Origin: Streptosporangiales bacterium
Lineage (GTDB): Bacteria > Actinomycetota > Actinomycetes > Streptosporangiales > WHST01
Reading direction: 5' to 3'
NCBI GenBank assembly: GCA_009379825.1
Contig: WHTA01000012.1
Coordinates: 47,421 to 111,420, forward strand
Length of the DNA: 64,000 bases
Every line of letters starts with the position of its first letter. Position 1 is the stretch's first letter. This document shows, piece by piece, positions 9,691-20,872 of this stretch. A program made the position numbers and the translations under genes. Under the pieces are notes generated by a model. The model made no database searches. It saw nothing but the letters and a program-made list of their open reading frames with translations, and was not told the origin of the DNA.

Positions 9691-10902
9691 TCAGTTGGTG
9701 TAGCGGCGGGCCCGGTTGGCCACCCGGTACTGGTGCAGCAGGTCGCGGACGGTGCCCGGCCGGGTCGGTGAGACCAGGTCGTCCGCCTCGAACCCGGCCT
9801 CCTGCAACCGTTCCACCAGGCTGCGGACGTAGTTGCCGCGCACCTGCGCCGTCTGCTCGGCCGGCCACTGCTCGTCGATCGCATGCTTGGCCAGCCAGGC
9901 CTGCTCGCGGTAGAGCAGCGCCTCGCAGTCCAGCCGGCGGCGCAACTGGTCGACCGGCAGCTCCTCGAGCCTGGCCGCCACCTCGGCCGGCAGCTGCTCC
10001 TCGTCCTCGGCCTCCGCGGGCAGCGCGGTCGCCGTCCAGGCGGCGGCGAACACGGTGACCCTGGCGACCAGGTTGATCCACACCAGCAGGCCGACGGTGA
10101 GCGCGAACGCCCCGTACACCGGGTTGCTCGTGGTGCGCCCGATCAGGAACGTGCCGAGCAGCTTCAGCACCTCGAACCCGACGGCGCCGAGCACCGCACC
10201 GCGCACCAGCACCGGCAGCGGCGTACGCACCCCGGGAAGCACGACGAACAGCACCGCGAGCAGGGCGGCGTCGAAGGCCACCGCGACGACCACCGCGAGC
10301 ACCCGCAGCGCGACGTCCAGCCCGGGGAGCGTGTGCAGATCGACGGCGGTGAGCGCCCACCGGGTCGCTGACGTGGCGAGGCTGGAGAACGACACCGACG
10401 CGACGAGCGCAACGCCGAACACCGCGAGGACCACCAGGTCCCAGGCCTTCTTCAGCAGGATGTTCGGCGCCTGGTGCCGCGGCTGCAGCCACATCGTCCG
10501 CAGCGCGTCGCGCAGCGCGTCGATCCACCCGGTGCCGGAGTACACCAGGCCGAGCAGCCCGACGACCCCCGCCCCGATGCCCGCGCCGGCGATCCGGGAC
10601 AGGTCGATCTTGCCCGGCCCGGAGCCGATCAGCCCGGGGAAGCTCGCCTCCACCGCCTCGGTGACCTGCTGCCTGGCCTCCGGGTAGACCACCACGACGT
10701 ACGCGAGGATCGCGAACGCCACCGCGAGCAGCGGGAAGAACGACAGGAAGCCGAAGTACGTGACCGCGCCGGCGAGCCGGTCGCCCTGCTGCTCGCTGTA
10801 CCGCGAGAGCGCACGCACCAGGTGGTCGAACGGCTGGCTGGCCGCGCGAGCCGCGGCGAACCACGCCTCGACCTTGCGCTTGATGCTGGCTATGACGGCC
10901 AC
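9691..10902 (-). CDS. YihY/BrkB-family inner membrane protein
   Basis: 403 residues with a GTG start. About six membrane helices occupy residues 30-290. Family landmarks include [28 protein letters not shown] at the first helix, ATTR-like [26 protein letters not shown], and [11 protein letters not shown]. The last 120 residues are a charged cytosolic tail. The family was once called ribonuclease BN in error; its members are now regarded as membrane proteins of uncertain, possibly transport, function. It ends 21 bp from the convergent lamin-tail gene and lies downstream of trpS and the 2'-5' RNA ligase gene, as in many actinomycetes. Confidence 0.9.
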   Translation of the reverse strand: MAVIASIKRKVEAWFAAARAASQPFDHLVRALSRYSEQQGDRLAGAVTYFGFLSFFPLLAVAFAILAYVVVVYPEARQQVTEAVEASFPGLIGSGPGKIDLSRIAGAGIGAGVVGLLGLVYSGTGWIDALRDALRTMWLQPRHQAPNILLKKAWDLVVLAVFGVALVASVSFSSLATSATRWALTAVDLHTLPGLDVALRVLAVVVAVAFDAALLAVLFVVLPGVRTPLPVLVRGAVLGAVGFEVLKLLGTFLIGRTTSNPVYGAFALTVGLLVWINLVARVTVFAAAWTATALPAEAEDEEQLPAEVAARLEELPVDQLRRRLDCEALLYREQAWLAKHAIDEQWPAEQTAQVRGNYVRSLVERLQEAGFEADDLVSPTRPGTVRDLLHQYRVANRARRYTN

Positions 10903-10926
10903 CGGACGCCCCCTCGCCGCCGTCGA

Positions 10927-12620
<1,694 letters not shown>

Positions 12621-12662
12621 TCACCCGTATGGCAGTAGACAGCGGGCGGTTAAGGTGACGGC

Positions 12663-13826
12663 GTGACCCTTCCCGAGAAGACGAGTGCGGGTGACGTCGC
12701 CGCCGCGTTCGAGGAGCGCTTCGGCTTCCCGCCCGCGGGAGTGTGGGCGGCGCCCGGCCGGGTGAACCTGCTCGGCGAGCACACCGACTACGTGGGCGGC
12801 TTCGTGCTGCCGGTGGCGTTGCCGCAACAGACCTACGCGGCCGTGGGACTGCGCTACGACGGCATCCTGTCGTGCGCGTCCACGCTCACCGACGAACGCG
12901 TCGAGCTGCCGGTCAGCGAGCTGGCGCCGGGCAGCGTACGCAACTGGGCCGCGTACCCCGCCGGCGTGGTCTGGGCGCTGCGCTCCGCGCGGCACGACGT
13001 CGGCGGCGCGGACGTGCTCATCGGCGGCGACGTACCGCTCGGCGCCGGCCTCTCGTCGTCGGCCGCCCTGGAGTGCGCACTCGGTCTGGCGCTGGACGAG
13101 CTGCACGGGTTGCACCTCGGCCGCGCCGAGCTCGCGCTGATGTGCCAGCACGCGGAGAACGCCTTCGTCGGGATGCCCAGCGGCGTGATGGACCAGATGG
13201 CGTCATTGTGCTGCCAGGAGAACTACGCGCTGTACCTCGACTGTCGCTCGCTGAAGGGCGAGCTGATCCCGTTCGCACTCGCCGAGCACGACCTCGAACT
13301 CCTGGTGATCGACACCCGCGTCGCGCACAAGCTGGTGAGCGGCGCATACGCGGACCGCCGGATGTCCGTGGAGGAAGCGGCGATGGCGCTCGGCGTGCGC
13401 TCGTTGCGCGACGTCACCACCGGCGAGCTGGGCAGCGCGCTGGACAAGGTGGACGAGCGGCTGCGGCCGCGCACCAGGCACGTCGTGACGGAGAACGCCC
13501 GCGTCGGCATCGCCGTCGACCTGATGCGGGGCGGCTACTACGCCGCACTCGGGCAGCTGATGACCATGTCGCACGCGTCCCTGCGCGACGACTACGAGGT
13601 CTCCTGCCCGGAGCTCGACACCGCGGTGGACACCGCGATGCAGGCAGGCGCACTCGGCGCCCGGATGACCGGCGGCGGGTTCGGCGGCTGCGCGATCGCG
13701 CTCGTACCGAGCGCCCAACGCACATCGGTCGAGCAGGCCGTCACCGCCGCGTTCGCGGAGCAGGGTTTCCGCGCACCGCACGTCTTCTCGGTCACCGCCA
13801 GCGCAGGCGCCCAGCGGGCGCAGTGA
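12663..13826 (+). CDS. galK: galactokinase
   Basis: 387 residues, GTG start. GHMP kinase motifs in order: substrate site PGRVNLLGEHTDYVGGFVLP (residues about 29-48), ATP loop PLGAGLSSSAALE (about 126-138), and C-terminal GGGFGGCAIAL. It phosphorylates galactose at C1, first step of the Leloir pathway. galT and galE are not adjacent, so it is a single-gene unit here. A 22-bp perfect hairpin directly follows. Divergent from trpS. Confidence 0.96.
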   Translation: MTLPEKTSAGDVAAAFEERFGFPPAGVWAAPGRVNLLGEHTDYVGGFVLPVALPQQTYAAVGLRYDGILSCASTLTDERVELPVSELAPGSVRNWAAYPAGVVWALRSARHDVGGADVLIGGDVPLGAGLSSSAALECALGLALDELHGLHLGRAELALMCQHAENAFVGMPSGVMDQMASLCCQENYALYLDCRSLKGELIPFALAEHDLELLVIDTRVAHKLVSGAYADRRMSVEEAAMALGVRSLRDVTTGELGSALDKVDERLRPRTRHVVTENARVGIAVDLMRGGYYAALGQLMTMSHASLRDDYEVSCPELDTAVDTAMQAGALGARMTGGGFGGCAIALVPSAQRTSVEQAVTAAFAEQGFRAPHVFSVTASAGAQRAQ

Positions 13827-13831
13827 CGTAC

Positions 13832-13876
13832 GAAGAGAAGTGCGGCCCGACAAGTTGTCGGGCCGCACTTCTCTTC
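13832..13876. terminator. bidirectional hairpin terminator between galK and a convergent gene
   Basis: A perfect 22-bp inverted repeat (arms 13832-13853 and 13855-13876, starting GAAGAGAAGTGCGGCC) with a one-base centre. It begins six bases after the galK stop and ends 11 bases before the stop of the opposite-strand gene, so it can serve both transcripts. Confidence 0.9.
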
Positions 13877-13887
13877 GGTGCGTTCGA

Positions 13888-14424
13888 TCAGCCGGTAACC
13901 GGGTGGTCGGTGCGGACCGGCGACGGCGTCGGTGCGCCCGTCTCCGACTCGCTCGGTGACGGCTCGCTCGACGGTGTCTCACTCGGCGAGGTCACGCATT
14001 CGGTCCAGAAGACCTTCTGCTTCGCCCTGCCGTTCTCTCCGGCGAAGTTCCAGTACAGCTTGTAGTGGCCGGAGTCGAGTTCCATGTCCTCGCTGCGGCC
14101 ATGGCCGTTCTCGTCCATCTGCAGCGTGCCTTCGCCGACGACGGTACGGTCACCGGTCGGCGGCCAGGACTTGATCTGCCACCACACGTCCTGGCCCGCG
14201 TCGAAGTTGTTCCCGACGACGTAGAACTCGCAGACATGCGGCTCGTTGCGCGGATCCTCCTCCGAGGTCTCCGCCTTGTGCACCTTGACGGTGCCGTTGT
14301 CGCCGTTGGTAGTAGTGGATGCGGCGGCTCGATCGAGCCCTGCATAGGTGACGAACGCGCAGGCGGCGAACATGAACCCGACAATCGCCGTCCCGAGACC
14401 TACGCGCAATGCGTTGCTGCGCAA
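13888..14424 (-). CDS. secreted protein with Ser/Pro-rich C-terminal tail, unknown function
   Basis: 178 residues, read from a TTG start (14424) preceded by AGGAG six bases away. The N-terminus (residues 8-30, VGLGTAIVGFMFAACAFVTY) is a signal or membrane anchor. The central part, with GTVKVHKAETSEEDPRNEPH, CEFYVVGNNFDAGQDVWWQI, PPTGDRTVV and GHYKLYW, matches a domain I recognise from actinobacterial exported proteins of unknown role. Two cysteines could form a disulfide. The tail (about 150-178) is SPSETPSSEPSPSE-like, a wall-spanning type linker, but no LPXTG sorting motif follows. Convergent with galK. Function unknown. Confidence 0.75.
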   Translation of the reverse strand: MRSNALRVGLGTAIVGFMFAACAFVTYAGLDRAAASTTTNGDNGTVKVHKAETSEEDPRNEPHVCEFYVVGNNFDAGQDVWWQIKSWPPTGDRTVVGEGTLQMDENGHGRSEDMELDSGHYKLYWNFAGENGRAKQKVFWTECVTSPSETPSSEPSPSESETGAPTPSPVRTDHPVTG

Positions 14425-14734
14425 ATCACTCTCCTGATAATTCAGGACGGCCAGCGCAACGGGGCAAGGAGAAAACGCCCGGTCACCGTGCCGTCTCGAT
14501 CCCCGTCATGTGGCGGCATAAACCTAGTACGCGGCGAGGCCGGCTACCACTGTCGCGGCGTTGAGTGCCCGTGCTATACGAGGAGTGAAGAACGCAGGTC
14601 AGGCAATATCGCAGCGTGCGCAAACCGGAACAGAACCACCCTACGCATACGGCCGCCGTAACTGAAATGATGAGTGAGCTTCACAACACAGCGATGTCGG
14701 AAGTCAACCAGTTGCCGGGGAGTTCTACCCACAT
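14425..14734. other. 310-bp divergent intergenic region
   Basis: Lies between the Ser/Pro-tail secreted protein (minus) and the aldo/keto reductase (plus), so it should hold both promoters. It is less GC-rich than its surroundings, with AT-richer patches near 14515-14530 and 14655-14700. GGGGAG at about 14717-14722 is a distant ribosome site for the reductase. I see no RNA gene, strong inverted repeat or small coding frame. Confidence 0.6.
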
Positions 14735-15571
14735 ATGAGTATCGCGTTCACGAAGACCATTCGAGGCGTTGCGGTGCCGACCCTGGGCATCGGCACGTGG
14801 GAGGTCGAGGGGCCAACAGCCACCGAGACCGTCGCAGACGCAATCGCCGCGGGTTACCGCCATGTCGACACCGCGGTCGCGTACGGCAACCATGCCGAGG
14901 TCGGCGAGGGCATTCGCCGCAGTGGCATCGCCAGGGACGAGCTCTGGCTCACCACGAAGATCTGGCTCGACTCGTACGCGCCCAAGCGGCTGCGCGAGAG
15001 CGCCGAGCAGGCACTCAAGGACCTCGGTGTCGACTACCTCGACCTGCTGTTGCTGCACTGGCCGGCCGGCGACGACGCGGAGACAGAACCGGCCCTGCGC
15101 GCGCTGCAGCAGCTCCGCGACGACAGCCTGATCCGCGAGCTCGGCGTCTCGAACTTCCCCGACTACCTGCTGCGTCCCGCGCTGCAGATCGCGCCGGAGA
15201 TCTTCGCCGACCAGGTGGAGTACCACGCCCATCTCGCGCACGAGAAGCTCACCGCAACCGCGCTCGAGCTGGACCTGATGATCACCGCGTACTCACCGCT
15301 GGCACACGGCGAGGGCCTGACCGCCGAGTCGGTCGTCACCGAGGTCGCCGCGAAGCACGGTGTCTCGCCGGCACAGGTGTGCATCGCCTGGCTCGCCAGG
15401 CAGGGCAACGTCACGGTGCTACCGCGGTCGACGAACCCGGACCGGCGGCGAGAGAACCTGGCTGCGCTCGAGGTCGACCTCACCGCCGGTGACGTCGCCG
15501 AGCTCGACGAGCTGTCCCGTCCGGGCAAGCGCTACATCAACCCGCCGTTCGCCCCGCGGTGGGACGACTGA
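14735..15571 (+). CDS. aldo/keto reductase (2,5-diketo-D-gluconate reductase group)
   Basis: 278 residues, single TIM barrel. Catalytic tetrad region: Asp and Tyr in GYRHVDTAVAYGNHAEVGEG (about residues 43-62), Lys in LWLTTKIW (about 70-77), His in LDLLLLHWP. The NADPH site is shown by VLPRSTNPDRRRENL near residue 230 and ITAYSPLAHGEG. Such enzymes reduce aldehydes or ketones in the cytosol, and the physiological substrate cannot be predicted. Its stop is 9 bp from the convergent methyltransferase gene. Confidence 0.94.
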   Translation: MSIAFTKTIRGVAVPTLGIGTWEVEGPTATETVADAIAAGYRHVDTAVAYGNHAEVGEGIRRSGIARDELWLTTKIWLDSYAPKRLRESAEQALKDLGVDYLDLLLLHWPAGDDAETEPALRALQQLRDDSLIRELGVSNFPDYLLRPALQIAPEIFADQVEYHAHLAHEKLTATALELDLMITAYSPLAHGEGLTAESVVTEVAAKHGVSPAQVCIAWLARQGNVTVLPRSTNPDRRRENLAALEVDLTAGDVAELDELSRPGKRYINPPFAPRWDD

Positions 15572-15580
15572 CGCGCTCGG

Positions 15581-16303
15581 TCACGGCGGGCTCGGCTTCC
15601 CGCATTGCCAGATGGTGAGGCGCCAGAACATCCGGCTGCCCTTCCGGGTGAGTCGGATCACGCCCTCGGACGCCAGCCGTGCGACCTCGCGCGCGCGGAC
15701 GACCGCGTCCGGTAGCGGGAAATCGCGGACGGAGGCGTTCTGGATGCGGTCACCGAACACCCGTTTGGCGGCGCGCAACACCGCCGACTCGTCCTGCAGT
15801 GAGGCCGTCGGGAGGTAGACCCGCCCGGTAGGAGCGACATGCCTGCCGATGTCGTCCAGCATGGCCACCGGCAGCTCCGCGCCGGTGGGCCCGCCGCCCC
15901 GGCCCCCGGGGAACCACCCGGATGCCTGGGCGATCGCGTCCGGCACCCCGCTGATATCGGCGATGACGACGTCCGCACGTACATCGTGCACCGGCTCGAA
16001 CAACGATCCCTGCCGGAACTCGGTGGTGTCGGCCAGCCCGAGCTCCTCGGCATTCTTCGTGGCGCAGTCCACCGCGGCCTGCGACACGTCACAGCCGATG
16101 ACCCGGCCGGCACCGAGTTTGGCTGCCACGAAGCTCAACACCCCACTGCCGCAACCGGCATCCAACACGGTCTCCCCCGCGTTGATACGCATGGCGTCGC
16201 CCAGCACCCTGGTCGTGCTGCTCGGCGCGAACACTCCGTCCGCCACGGTGAGCGTGAACGGTCCGCCCGCGCCCTTCCATGTGTATGACGCTTGCTCGAC
16301 CAT
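15581..16303 (-). CDS. SAM-dependent methyltransferase
   Basis: 240 residues from ATG 16303; GGAGG lies 11 bases upstream. The frame extends to 16606, but that would run into the divergent BCCT gene. Motif I is VLDAGCGSGVLSFVAAKLGA (about residues 40-59), followed by the acidic GCDVS of motif II and DVVIADISGVPD. The C-terminal 70 residues have a basic, winged-helix-like stretch (DAVVRAREVARLASEGVIRL). The fold resembles PrmA/small-molecule methyltransferases; the acceptor is unknown. Confidence 0.85.
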   Translation of the reverse strand: MVEQASYTWKGAGGPFTLTVADGVFAPSSTTRVLGDAMRINAGETVLDAGCGSGVLSFVAAKLGAGRVIGCDVSQAAVDCATKNAEELGLADTTEFRQGSLFEPVHDVRADVVIADISGVPDAIAQASGWFPGGRGGGPTGAELPVAMLDDIGRHVAPTGRVYLPTASLQDESAVLRAAKRVFGDRIQNASVRDFPLPDAVVRAREVARLASEGVIRLTRKGSRMFWRLTIWQCGKPSPP

Positions 16304-16424
16304 TCGAATCACATCCTCCACCCAATCTTCTCCCAGCTTCTCGCACCCGCCCCCGCACCGCCAGGTTTCCGTGCGGTCCGTGCTGGGAAGACGACAGGCG
16401 ACAACCGACGAGGAGCGTATGCTC

Positions 16425-18083
16425 ATGTCCACAATAGGCAAGGCAGACGAAGCGGGTAACCCGGTCAGCAGGTACCTGCGCACCCACACCAATCCTCCGG
16501 TATTCTTCATCTCCGGCGCCGTCATCCTGGCGTTCCTGATCGTCGGCGTCGCCTTCACCGACACGACCAGCAAGGTCGCGAGCGGAGCGCTCGGGTTCAT
16601 CAGCACGAACTTCGGCTGGTTCTACGTCCTCGTGGCGACGTTCTTCCTGGTGTTCGTCATCGCCGTCATGCTCAGCCGCTACGGGCGGCTACGGCTCGGC
16701 CCGGACGACTCGCGGCCGGAGTACCGGACGCTGCCGTGGTTCGCCATGCTGTTCACCGCCGGTATGGGAATCGGACTGGTCTTCTACGGCGTCTACGAGG
16801 CCCCGTTCCACCTGGAGGAGGGGCCGATTGCCGGCCGCGGGATGCGCGGCGCGATGGAAGCGCTCGGCATCACCATCTTCCACTGGGGCCTGCACCCGTG
16901 GGCGATCTACATCGTGCTCGGCATGTCGATGGGCTACTTCTGCTTCCGCAAGAACCTGCCGCTGCGGCCGGCGGCGGCGCTGTACCCGCTGATCGGCGAC
17001 CGGATCTACGGGTGGGTCGGCCACGTGATCGACATCCTCGCCGTCTTCGGCACGCTGTTCGGGCTGGCGACGTCCCTCGGTCTCGGCAGCCAGCAGGTGA
17101 ACGCGGGGCTGGCCGAGGTGTTCGGCATTCCGGTGAACCAGACCGTGCAGATCGTCATCGTCGCGTTGATCACCGCGGTAGCCGTACTCAGCGTGATGCT
17201 CGGCATCGACAAGGGCATCCGCCGGCTGTCGGTGATCAACCTGTGGTTGGCACTGCTGTTGATGGTGTTCGTGTTCGCCGTCGGGCCGAAGCTGTTCATC
17301 CTCAGCGGGCTGGCCGACGCGACCGGCAGCTACCTGCAGAACCTGGTCAGCAACAGCCTCTTCGTTGCCGACCCGCAGTTCGAGGCGACGGCAGCCGGGT
17401 GGCAGGCGGACTGGACGTTGTTCTACTGGGGCTGGTGGATCTCCTGGTCCCCGTTCGTCGGCATGTTCATCGCCCGCATCTCCTACGGCCGGACACTGCG
17501 GCAGTTCATCAGCGGCACGTTGCTGGCTCCCGTCGGCGCGTCGATCCTGTGGTTCTCCGTGCTCGGCGGCACCGGCCTGTACTACCAGCTCACCAACCGG
17601 GTCGACATCGCCGGCAGCGCGCCTGAGACGGCTCTGTTCACGCTCATCGGCGAGCTCCCGGTCGGCACCGTGCTCGCTACGGCGGCGGCGCTGCTCACCG
17701 TGCTCGTGGTGGTGGTCTTCTTCGCCACCTCGTCCGACTCCGGTTCGCTCGTCGTCGACATGCTCACCAACGGCGGCGATCCGCACCCGAGCAAGCCACA
17801 GCGGTTCTTCTGGGCCGTCACCGAGGGTGCCGTCGCAGCCGTCCTGCTGTGGATCGGCGGCTCCACGGCGCTCGCGGCACTGCAGGCGGCGTCGATCACC
17901 GCAGGGCTCCCGTTCGCGCTCGTCCTGCTGGTGCTCTGCCTCGGTCTGGCGCGCGCGTTCCGTGCCGAGGGTCTGCCTGCGGTCGCGACCGCAGGCCGTC
18001 TCGCCGGGCCGGACCGACGCGACCGCGAACCCGCAGAACCGGCCGACCGCCGTCGGGCGGAACCACAGCAGAGGGGGTCATGA
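16425..18083 (+). CDS. BCCT-family transporter (choline/carnitine/betaine type)
   Basis: 552 residues, twelve predicted membrane helices. GMGIGLVFYG (about residue 110) is the glycine-rich helix 3 motif linked to Na+-coupled betaine carriers. HWGLHPWAIY and the signature YWGWWISWSPFVGMFIARIS are also present. After the helix 3 motif, the usual GVAEPL reads GVYEAPFHL, a small change near the substrate path. I use ATG 16425 (AGGAG nine bases before); ATG 16419 is also possible. It imports quaternary-ammonium osmolytes driven by ions. The last four bases overlap the small heat-shock gene (ATGA). Confidence 0.93.
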   Translation: MSTIGKADEAGNPVSRYLRTHTNPPVFFISGAVILAFLIVGVAFTDTTSKVASGALGFISTNFGWFYVLVATFFLVFVIAVMLSRYGRLRLGPDDSRPEYRTLPWFAMLFTAGMGIGLVFYGVYEAPFHLEEGPIAGRGMRGAMEALGITIFHWGLHPWAIYIVLGMSMGYFCFRKNLPLRPAAALYPLIGDRIYGWVGHVIDILAVFGTLFGLATSLGLGSQQVNAGLAEVFGIPVNQTVQIVIVALITAVAVLSVMLGIDKGIRRLSVINLWLALLLMVFVFAVGPKLFILSGLADATGSYLQNLVSNSLFVADPQFEATAAGWQADWTLFYWGWWISWSPFVGMFIARISYGRTLRQFISGTLLAPVGASILWFSVLGGTGLYYQLTNRVDIAGSAPETALFTLIGELPVGTVLATAAALLTVLVVVVFFATSSDSGSLVVDMLTNGGDPHPSKPQRFFWAVTEGAVAAVLLWIGGSTALAALQAASITAGLPFALVLLVLCLGLARAFRAEGLPAVATAGRLAGPDRRDREPAEPADRRRAEPQQRGS

Positions 18084-18547
18084 CAATGCCCACACGCCGG
18101 ACGAAGAGAGGCAACCCGTTCCGCGGAGTGCTCGACGTGGTCAGCGAGATGAACCGGATCTCGGACCGGATGACGTCGTCGGAGTCGTCCACGGTGCAGC
18201 AGCCGCATGGCCACTCCGACGCCTGGAGTCCGACCATCGACCTGCTTGCGGACGGTTCCGACCTGCTGATCCGCTGCGAGCTGCCCGGCGTCGCCAGCGA
18301 GGACGTCGAGGTCAGCCTGTCCCGCGGCACCCTCACCATCGCCGGTCTGCGGCGCCGCGGCAAGGAGAGCGACGACGCCTTCTACGTCCAGGAACGCCAC
18401 TACGGCCAGTTCCGCCGCGACATCACGCTGCCGGAAGGGGTACGCGAGGACCACATCGAAGCGGAGTTCGTCGAGGGGGTGCTGAACGTACGCATCAGCG
18501 ACGCGGCCGGCGCACCGGGCCCCGCCCTGATCACCATCAAGGCCTAG
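18080..18547 (+). CDS. small heat-shock protein, Hsp20/alpha-crystallin family
   Basis: 155 residues. ATG 18080 follows GAGGGGG and overlaps the BCCT stop by four bases. The alpha-crystallin domain spans about residues 45-140: WSPTIDLLADGSDLLIRCEL, PGVASEDVEVSLSRGTLTI, RHYGQFRRDITLP and FVEGVLNVRI (the A-x-x-x-n-G-V-L box). It is an ATP-independent chaperone that holds unfolding proteins. The tail lacks the usual C-terminal I-x-I motif except ALITIKA. Tight coupling to an osmolyte transporter suggests a shared stress response. Confidence 0.93.
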   Translation: MTMPTRRTKRGNPFRGVLDVVSEMNRISDRMTSSESSTVQQPHGHSDAWSPTIDLLADGSDLLIRCELPGVASEDVEVSLSRGTLTIAGLRRRGKESDDAFYVQERHYGQFRRDITLPEGVREDHIEAEFVEGVLNVRISDAAGAPGPALITIKA

Positions 18548-18549
18548 CT

Positions 18550-19362
18550 TCACTCGGCGCGGTACCACCACCACACGGTGGCCAGTGCGCCGCCGACTGC
18601 CGTCACGGCGACGAGCGCGTAGCCGACGGCGCCCACGGCGCCCATGTCCTGGCCGCCGGCGCCGACGGCCAGGGCGGGCACGGCCCACGGGAACCAGCCG
18701 CCCGCGCCGACGGAGGCGAGCGCCTGGGCGAGCACGACCACGACGAGCACCAGGCCGACGGCGGGCAGGTAGCCGCGCCCGGCGCTGGCGGCAAGGGCCA
18801 CCGGCGTCTGCAGCACGACGCTCAGCGCGTAGCAGACGGCCAGGTCGCGTACCGCCGCCAGCACCACCGCGGCGGACCAGCCGGGCAGCGTCAGCGCCGC
18901 GCCGACGAGCAGACCGCCGAGCATCATCAACGCCGTGAGCGCCGCCGACCAGGCGATCCCCACGGCGAACTTCGCCAGCACAACCGCCGAGCGCCGTACC
19001 GGCAGGGCGAGGATGTCCACCGCGGTGCGGTCGCTGAACTCCCGGCCGAACAGCCACGCAGTGAGGATGCCGAGCACCACCAGGCCACCGGCGGCGTAGA
19101 TCGTCGTCAACAGCCCGAGGTAGCCCGGCCAGTCCGGGGTGCCACCCAACGCCGCCATCTTGTCGCGTACGGCGGCGGAGCCGCCGGGCGCCCGCTGGGC
19201 GAGCAGGAACACGCCGCCCATCAACGGCGCCAGGCAGATCCCGCCGGCGGTCAGGGCGGGCACGAGCGAATGCCGCAGCTTGCTGACCTCGGCCCGGCAG
19301 GCGACGACCAGCCCGGTCGGCCACGACAGACCGCGCCCCAGCGGGCCGCCACGCGCGCTCAC
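18550..19362 (-). CDS. ABC-2 type transporter permease
   Basis: 270 residues, GTG start overlapping the ATPase stop (GTGA). About six helices, with a large gap between helix 1 (SLVPALTAGGICLAPLMGGVF) and helix 2 as usual for ABC-2 exporters. FGREFSDRTAVDILALPVRR is the cytosolic coupling segment typical of this family. With the ATPase it forms an export or antimicrobial-resistance type transporter of unknown cargo. Its stop lies two bases from the convergent Hsp20 stop. Confidence 0.88.
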   Translation of the reverse strand: MSARGGPLGRGLSWPTGLVVACRAEVSKLRHSLVPALTAGGICLAPLMGGVFLLAQRAPGGSAAVRDKMAALGGTPDWPGYLGLLTTIYAAGGLVVLGILTAWLFGREFSDRTAVDILALPVRRSAVVLAKFAVGIAWSAALTALMMLGGLLVGAALTLPGWSAAVVLAAVRDLAVCYALSVVLQTPVALAASAGRGYLPAVGLVLVVVVLAQALASVGAGGWFPWAVPALAVGAGGQDMGAVGAVGYALVAVTAVGGALATVWWWYRAE

Positions 19363-20294
19363 TCGACCACCTGCTCCACGGCCCGGTGCTCGTCGAGCAG
19401 CCGCAGGAAGAACGCCTCCAGGTCCTCGTGCCAGACGGACAGGGCCGTCGGCGGCGTCGCCGCCTCGGCCAGCAGGGCAGCCACGGCTTCCGGGTGAGCG
19501 AGCGCCCAGCCGTCGTCCAGCTCCAGCCCGCCCGGGCCGGCCGTGACGACGGACAGCCCACGGGCCGCCAACGCCGCGCGGGCGGCCCGCCGGTCGCGTG
19601 CGTCCACCCGCAGCCTGCGACGCGCCCGGCTCGGCAGCTCGGTGCCGTCGAGCTCGGTCAGCAGCCGGCCGCCGTCGATGATCCCGATCCGGGTCGCCAG
19701 CCGCGCCACCTCGGCCAGGATGTGGCTGGACACGAAGATCGCCACGCCGTCCTCGGCGGCCACCCGGCGCAACAGGTCGCGCAGCTCGACGATGCCGGCC
19801 GGGTCCAGCCCGTTCGCCGGCTCGTCGAGCACCAGCAGCTCCGGCCGGTGCAACAGCGCCCTGGCCAGGCCGACCCGCTGCGCGTTGCCCAGCGACAGCT
19901 GGCCCGCCCTGCGGTGCTCGGAGTGCTGCAGGGCGAGCAGCTCGAGCACCCGGTCGACGGCACCCGCGTCGCGGACGCCGTAGCACCACCTGGCGATCTC
20001 CAGGTTCTGCCTGACGGTCAGCCGCGGGTACGCGTGCGCGCCGTCGAGCAGGTAGCCGACGCGGTGCCACGGCGCGCCGTCCGGCGCCACCTGGGTGCCG
20101 TACAGGTATGCGGCGCCCGCAGACGGACGTGTCATGCCGAGCACCATGCGCATGGTGGTCGACTTGCCCGCCCCGTTGAGCCCGAGGAACCCGTAGATCT
20201 CGCCCGGCCGCACCTGGAGGCTCACCTCGTCGACGGCGAGCACCTGCCCGTAGCGCTTGGTCAGTCCGCGTGCCTGCAGCACGGGCGCGGTCAT
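19359..20294 (-). CDS. ABC transporter ATP-binding protein (exporter type)
   Basis: 311 residues from ATG 20294, which overlaps the TetR stop (ATGA). Walker A GLNGAGKST (about residues 37-45), signature LSLGNAQRVGLARAL with N-A in place of the usual G-G/Q, Walker B LLVLDEPANGLDP, H-loop SSHIL. After residue 225 there is a C-terminal extension typical of bacitracin/lantibiotic-type exporters. The atypical signature (LSLGN) is known in BcrA-like proteins. It drives the adjacent ABC-2 permease. Confidence 0.92.
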   Translation of the reverse strand: MTAPVLQARGLTKRYGQVLAVDEVSLQVRPGEIYGFLGLNGAGKSTTMRMVLGMTRPSAGAAYLYGTQVAPDGAPWHRVGYLLDGAHAYPRLTVRQNLEIARWCYGVRDAGAVDRVLELLALQHSEHRRAGQLSLGNAQRVGLARALLHRPELLVLDEPANGLDPAGIVELRDLLRRVAAEDGVAIFVSSHILAEVARLATRIGIIDGGRLLTELDGTELPSRARRRLRVDARDRRAARAALAARGLSVVTAGPGGLELDDGWALAHPEAVAALLAEAATPPTALSVWHEDLEAFFLRLLDEHRAVEQVVE

Positions 20295-20872
20295 CGCGCC
20301 ACCTCGTCGGTGAGCGCGGCGAGCGCCTCGCGCAGCAGCTCGGCCAGGTCGGTCGCGCCGTCCTCGTCCACCCAGCGGAAGATCGCCGTGCTCGCCGCCG
20401 CGAGCGCGGCGTCGGCAGCCACCTGCGCTCGGAACCGCGTCGCTGGGTCCGGCTGCTCGCCGAGCAGACCGTCGACGATCGCGCACCTGGTCTGGTACTG
20501 CGTCTCCCAGTGCCTGGCGCGCAGCGCGGGGGTGTCGCGCACCAGGCGCACCCGGGCGAGCATCAGCGCGCGCTGCGCCTCAGGCAGCTCGGCGACCCCG
20601 TCCGCGAGGCTGCCGAGGATGCGGCGCAGCAACGGCTCACCGGCCGGCCTGCTCGCGATGCGCGCGACGATCGCCGCGTCGTAGTCGTCGGTGAGTACCA
20701 GCGCTTCCTTGGTCGGGAAGTGCCGGAACACGGTCATCGACGACACCTCGGCCGCGGCGGCGACGTCGGCCACCGTGGTGTCGGCGTAGCCGCGCTCGAG
20801 GAAGAGGCGCATCGCCTGCTCCTGGATCCGTTGCCGCAGCTGGCTCCGCTGCCGCTCCCGCAGTCCGGTCAT
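20291..20872 (-). CDS. TetR-family transcriptional regulator
   Basis: 193 residues. The N-terminal helix-turn-helix (about residues 14-60) reads AMRLFLERGYADTTVADVAA and VSSMTVFRHFPTKEALVL. The C-terminal ligand domain is of the actinobacterial MftR/AcrR C-terminal type (about 80-190). It is first in a three-gene unit with the exporter ATPase and permease, all overlapping, so it very likely represses this operon. A nested palindrome directly before its start codon is the likely operator. Confidence 0.93.
   Translation of the reverse strand: MTGLRERQRSQLRQRIQEQAMRLFLERGYADTTVADVAAAAEVSSMTVFRHFPTKEALVLTDDYDAAIVARIASRPAGEPLLRRILGSLADGVAELPEAQRALMLARVRLVRDTPALRARHWETQYQTRCAIVDGLLGEQPDPATRFRAQVAADAALAAASTAIFRWVDEDGATDLAELLREALAALTDEVAR

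Noticed and set aside
17365..19497. A 710-codon plus-strand frame across BCCT, Hsp20 and ABC genes
   Set aside because: Both ends lie in other frames of clear genes; Ser/Arg-rich composition and no domain.
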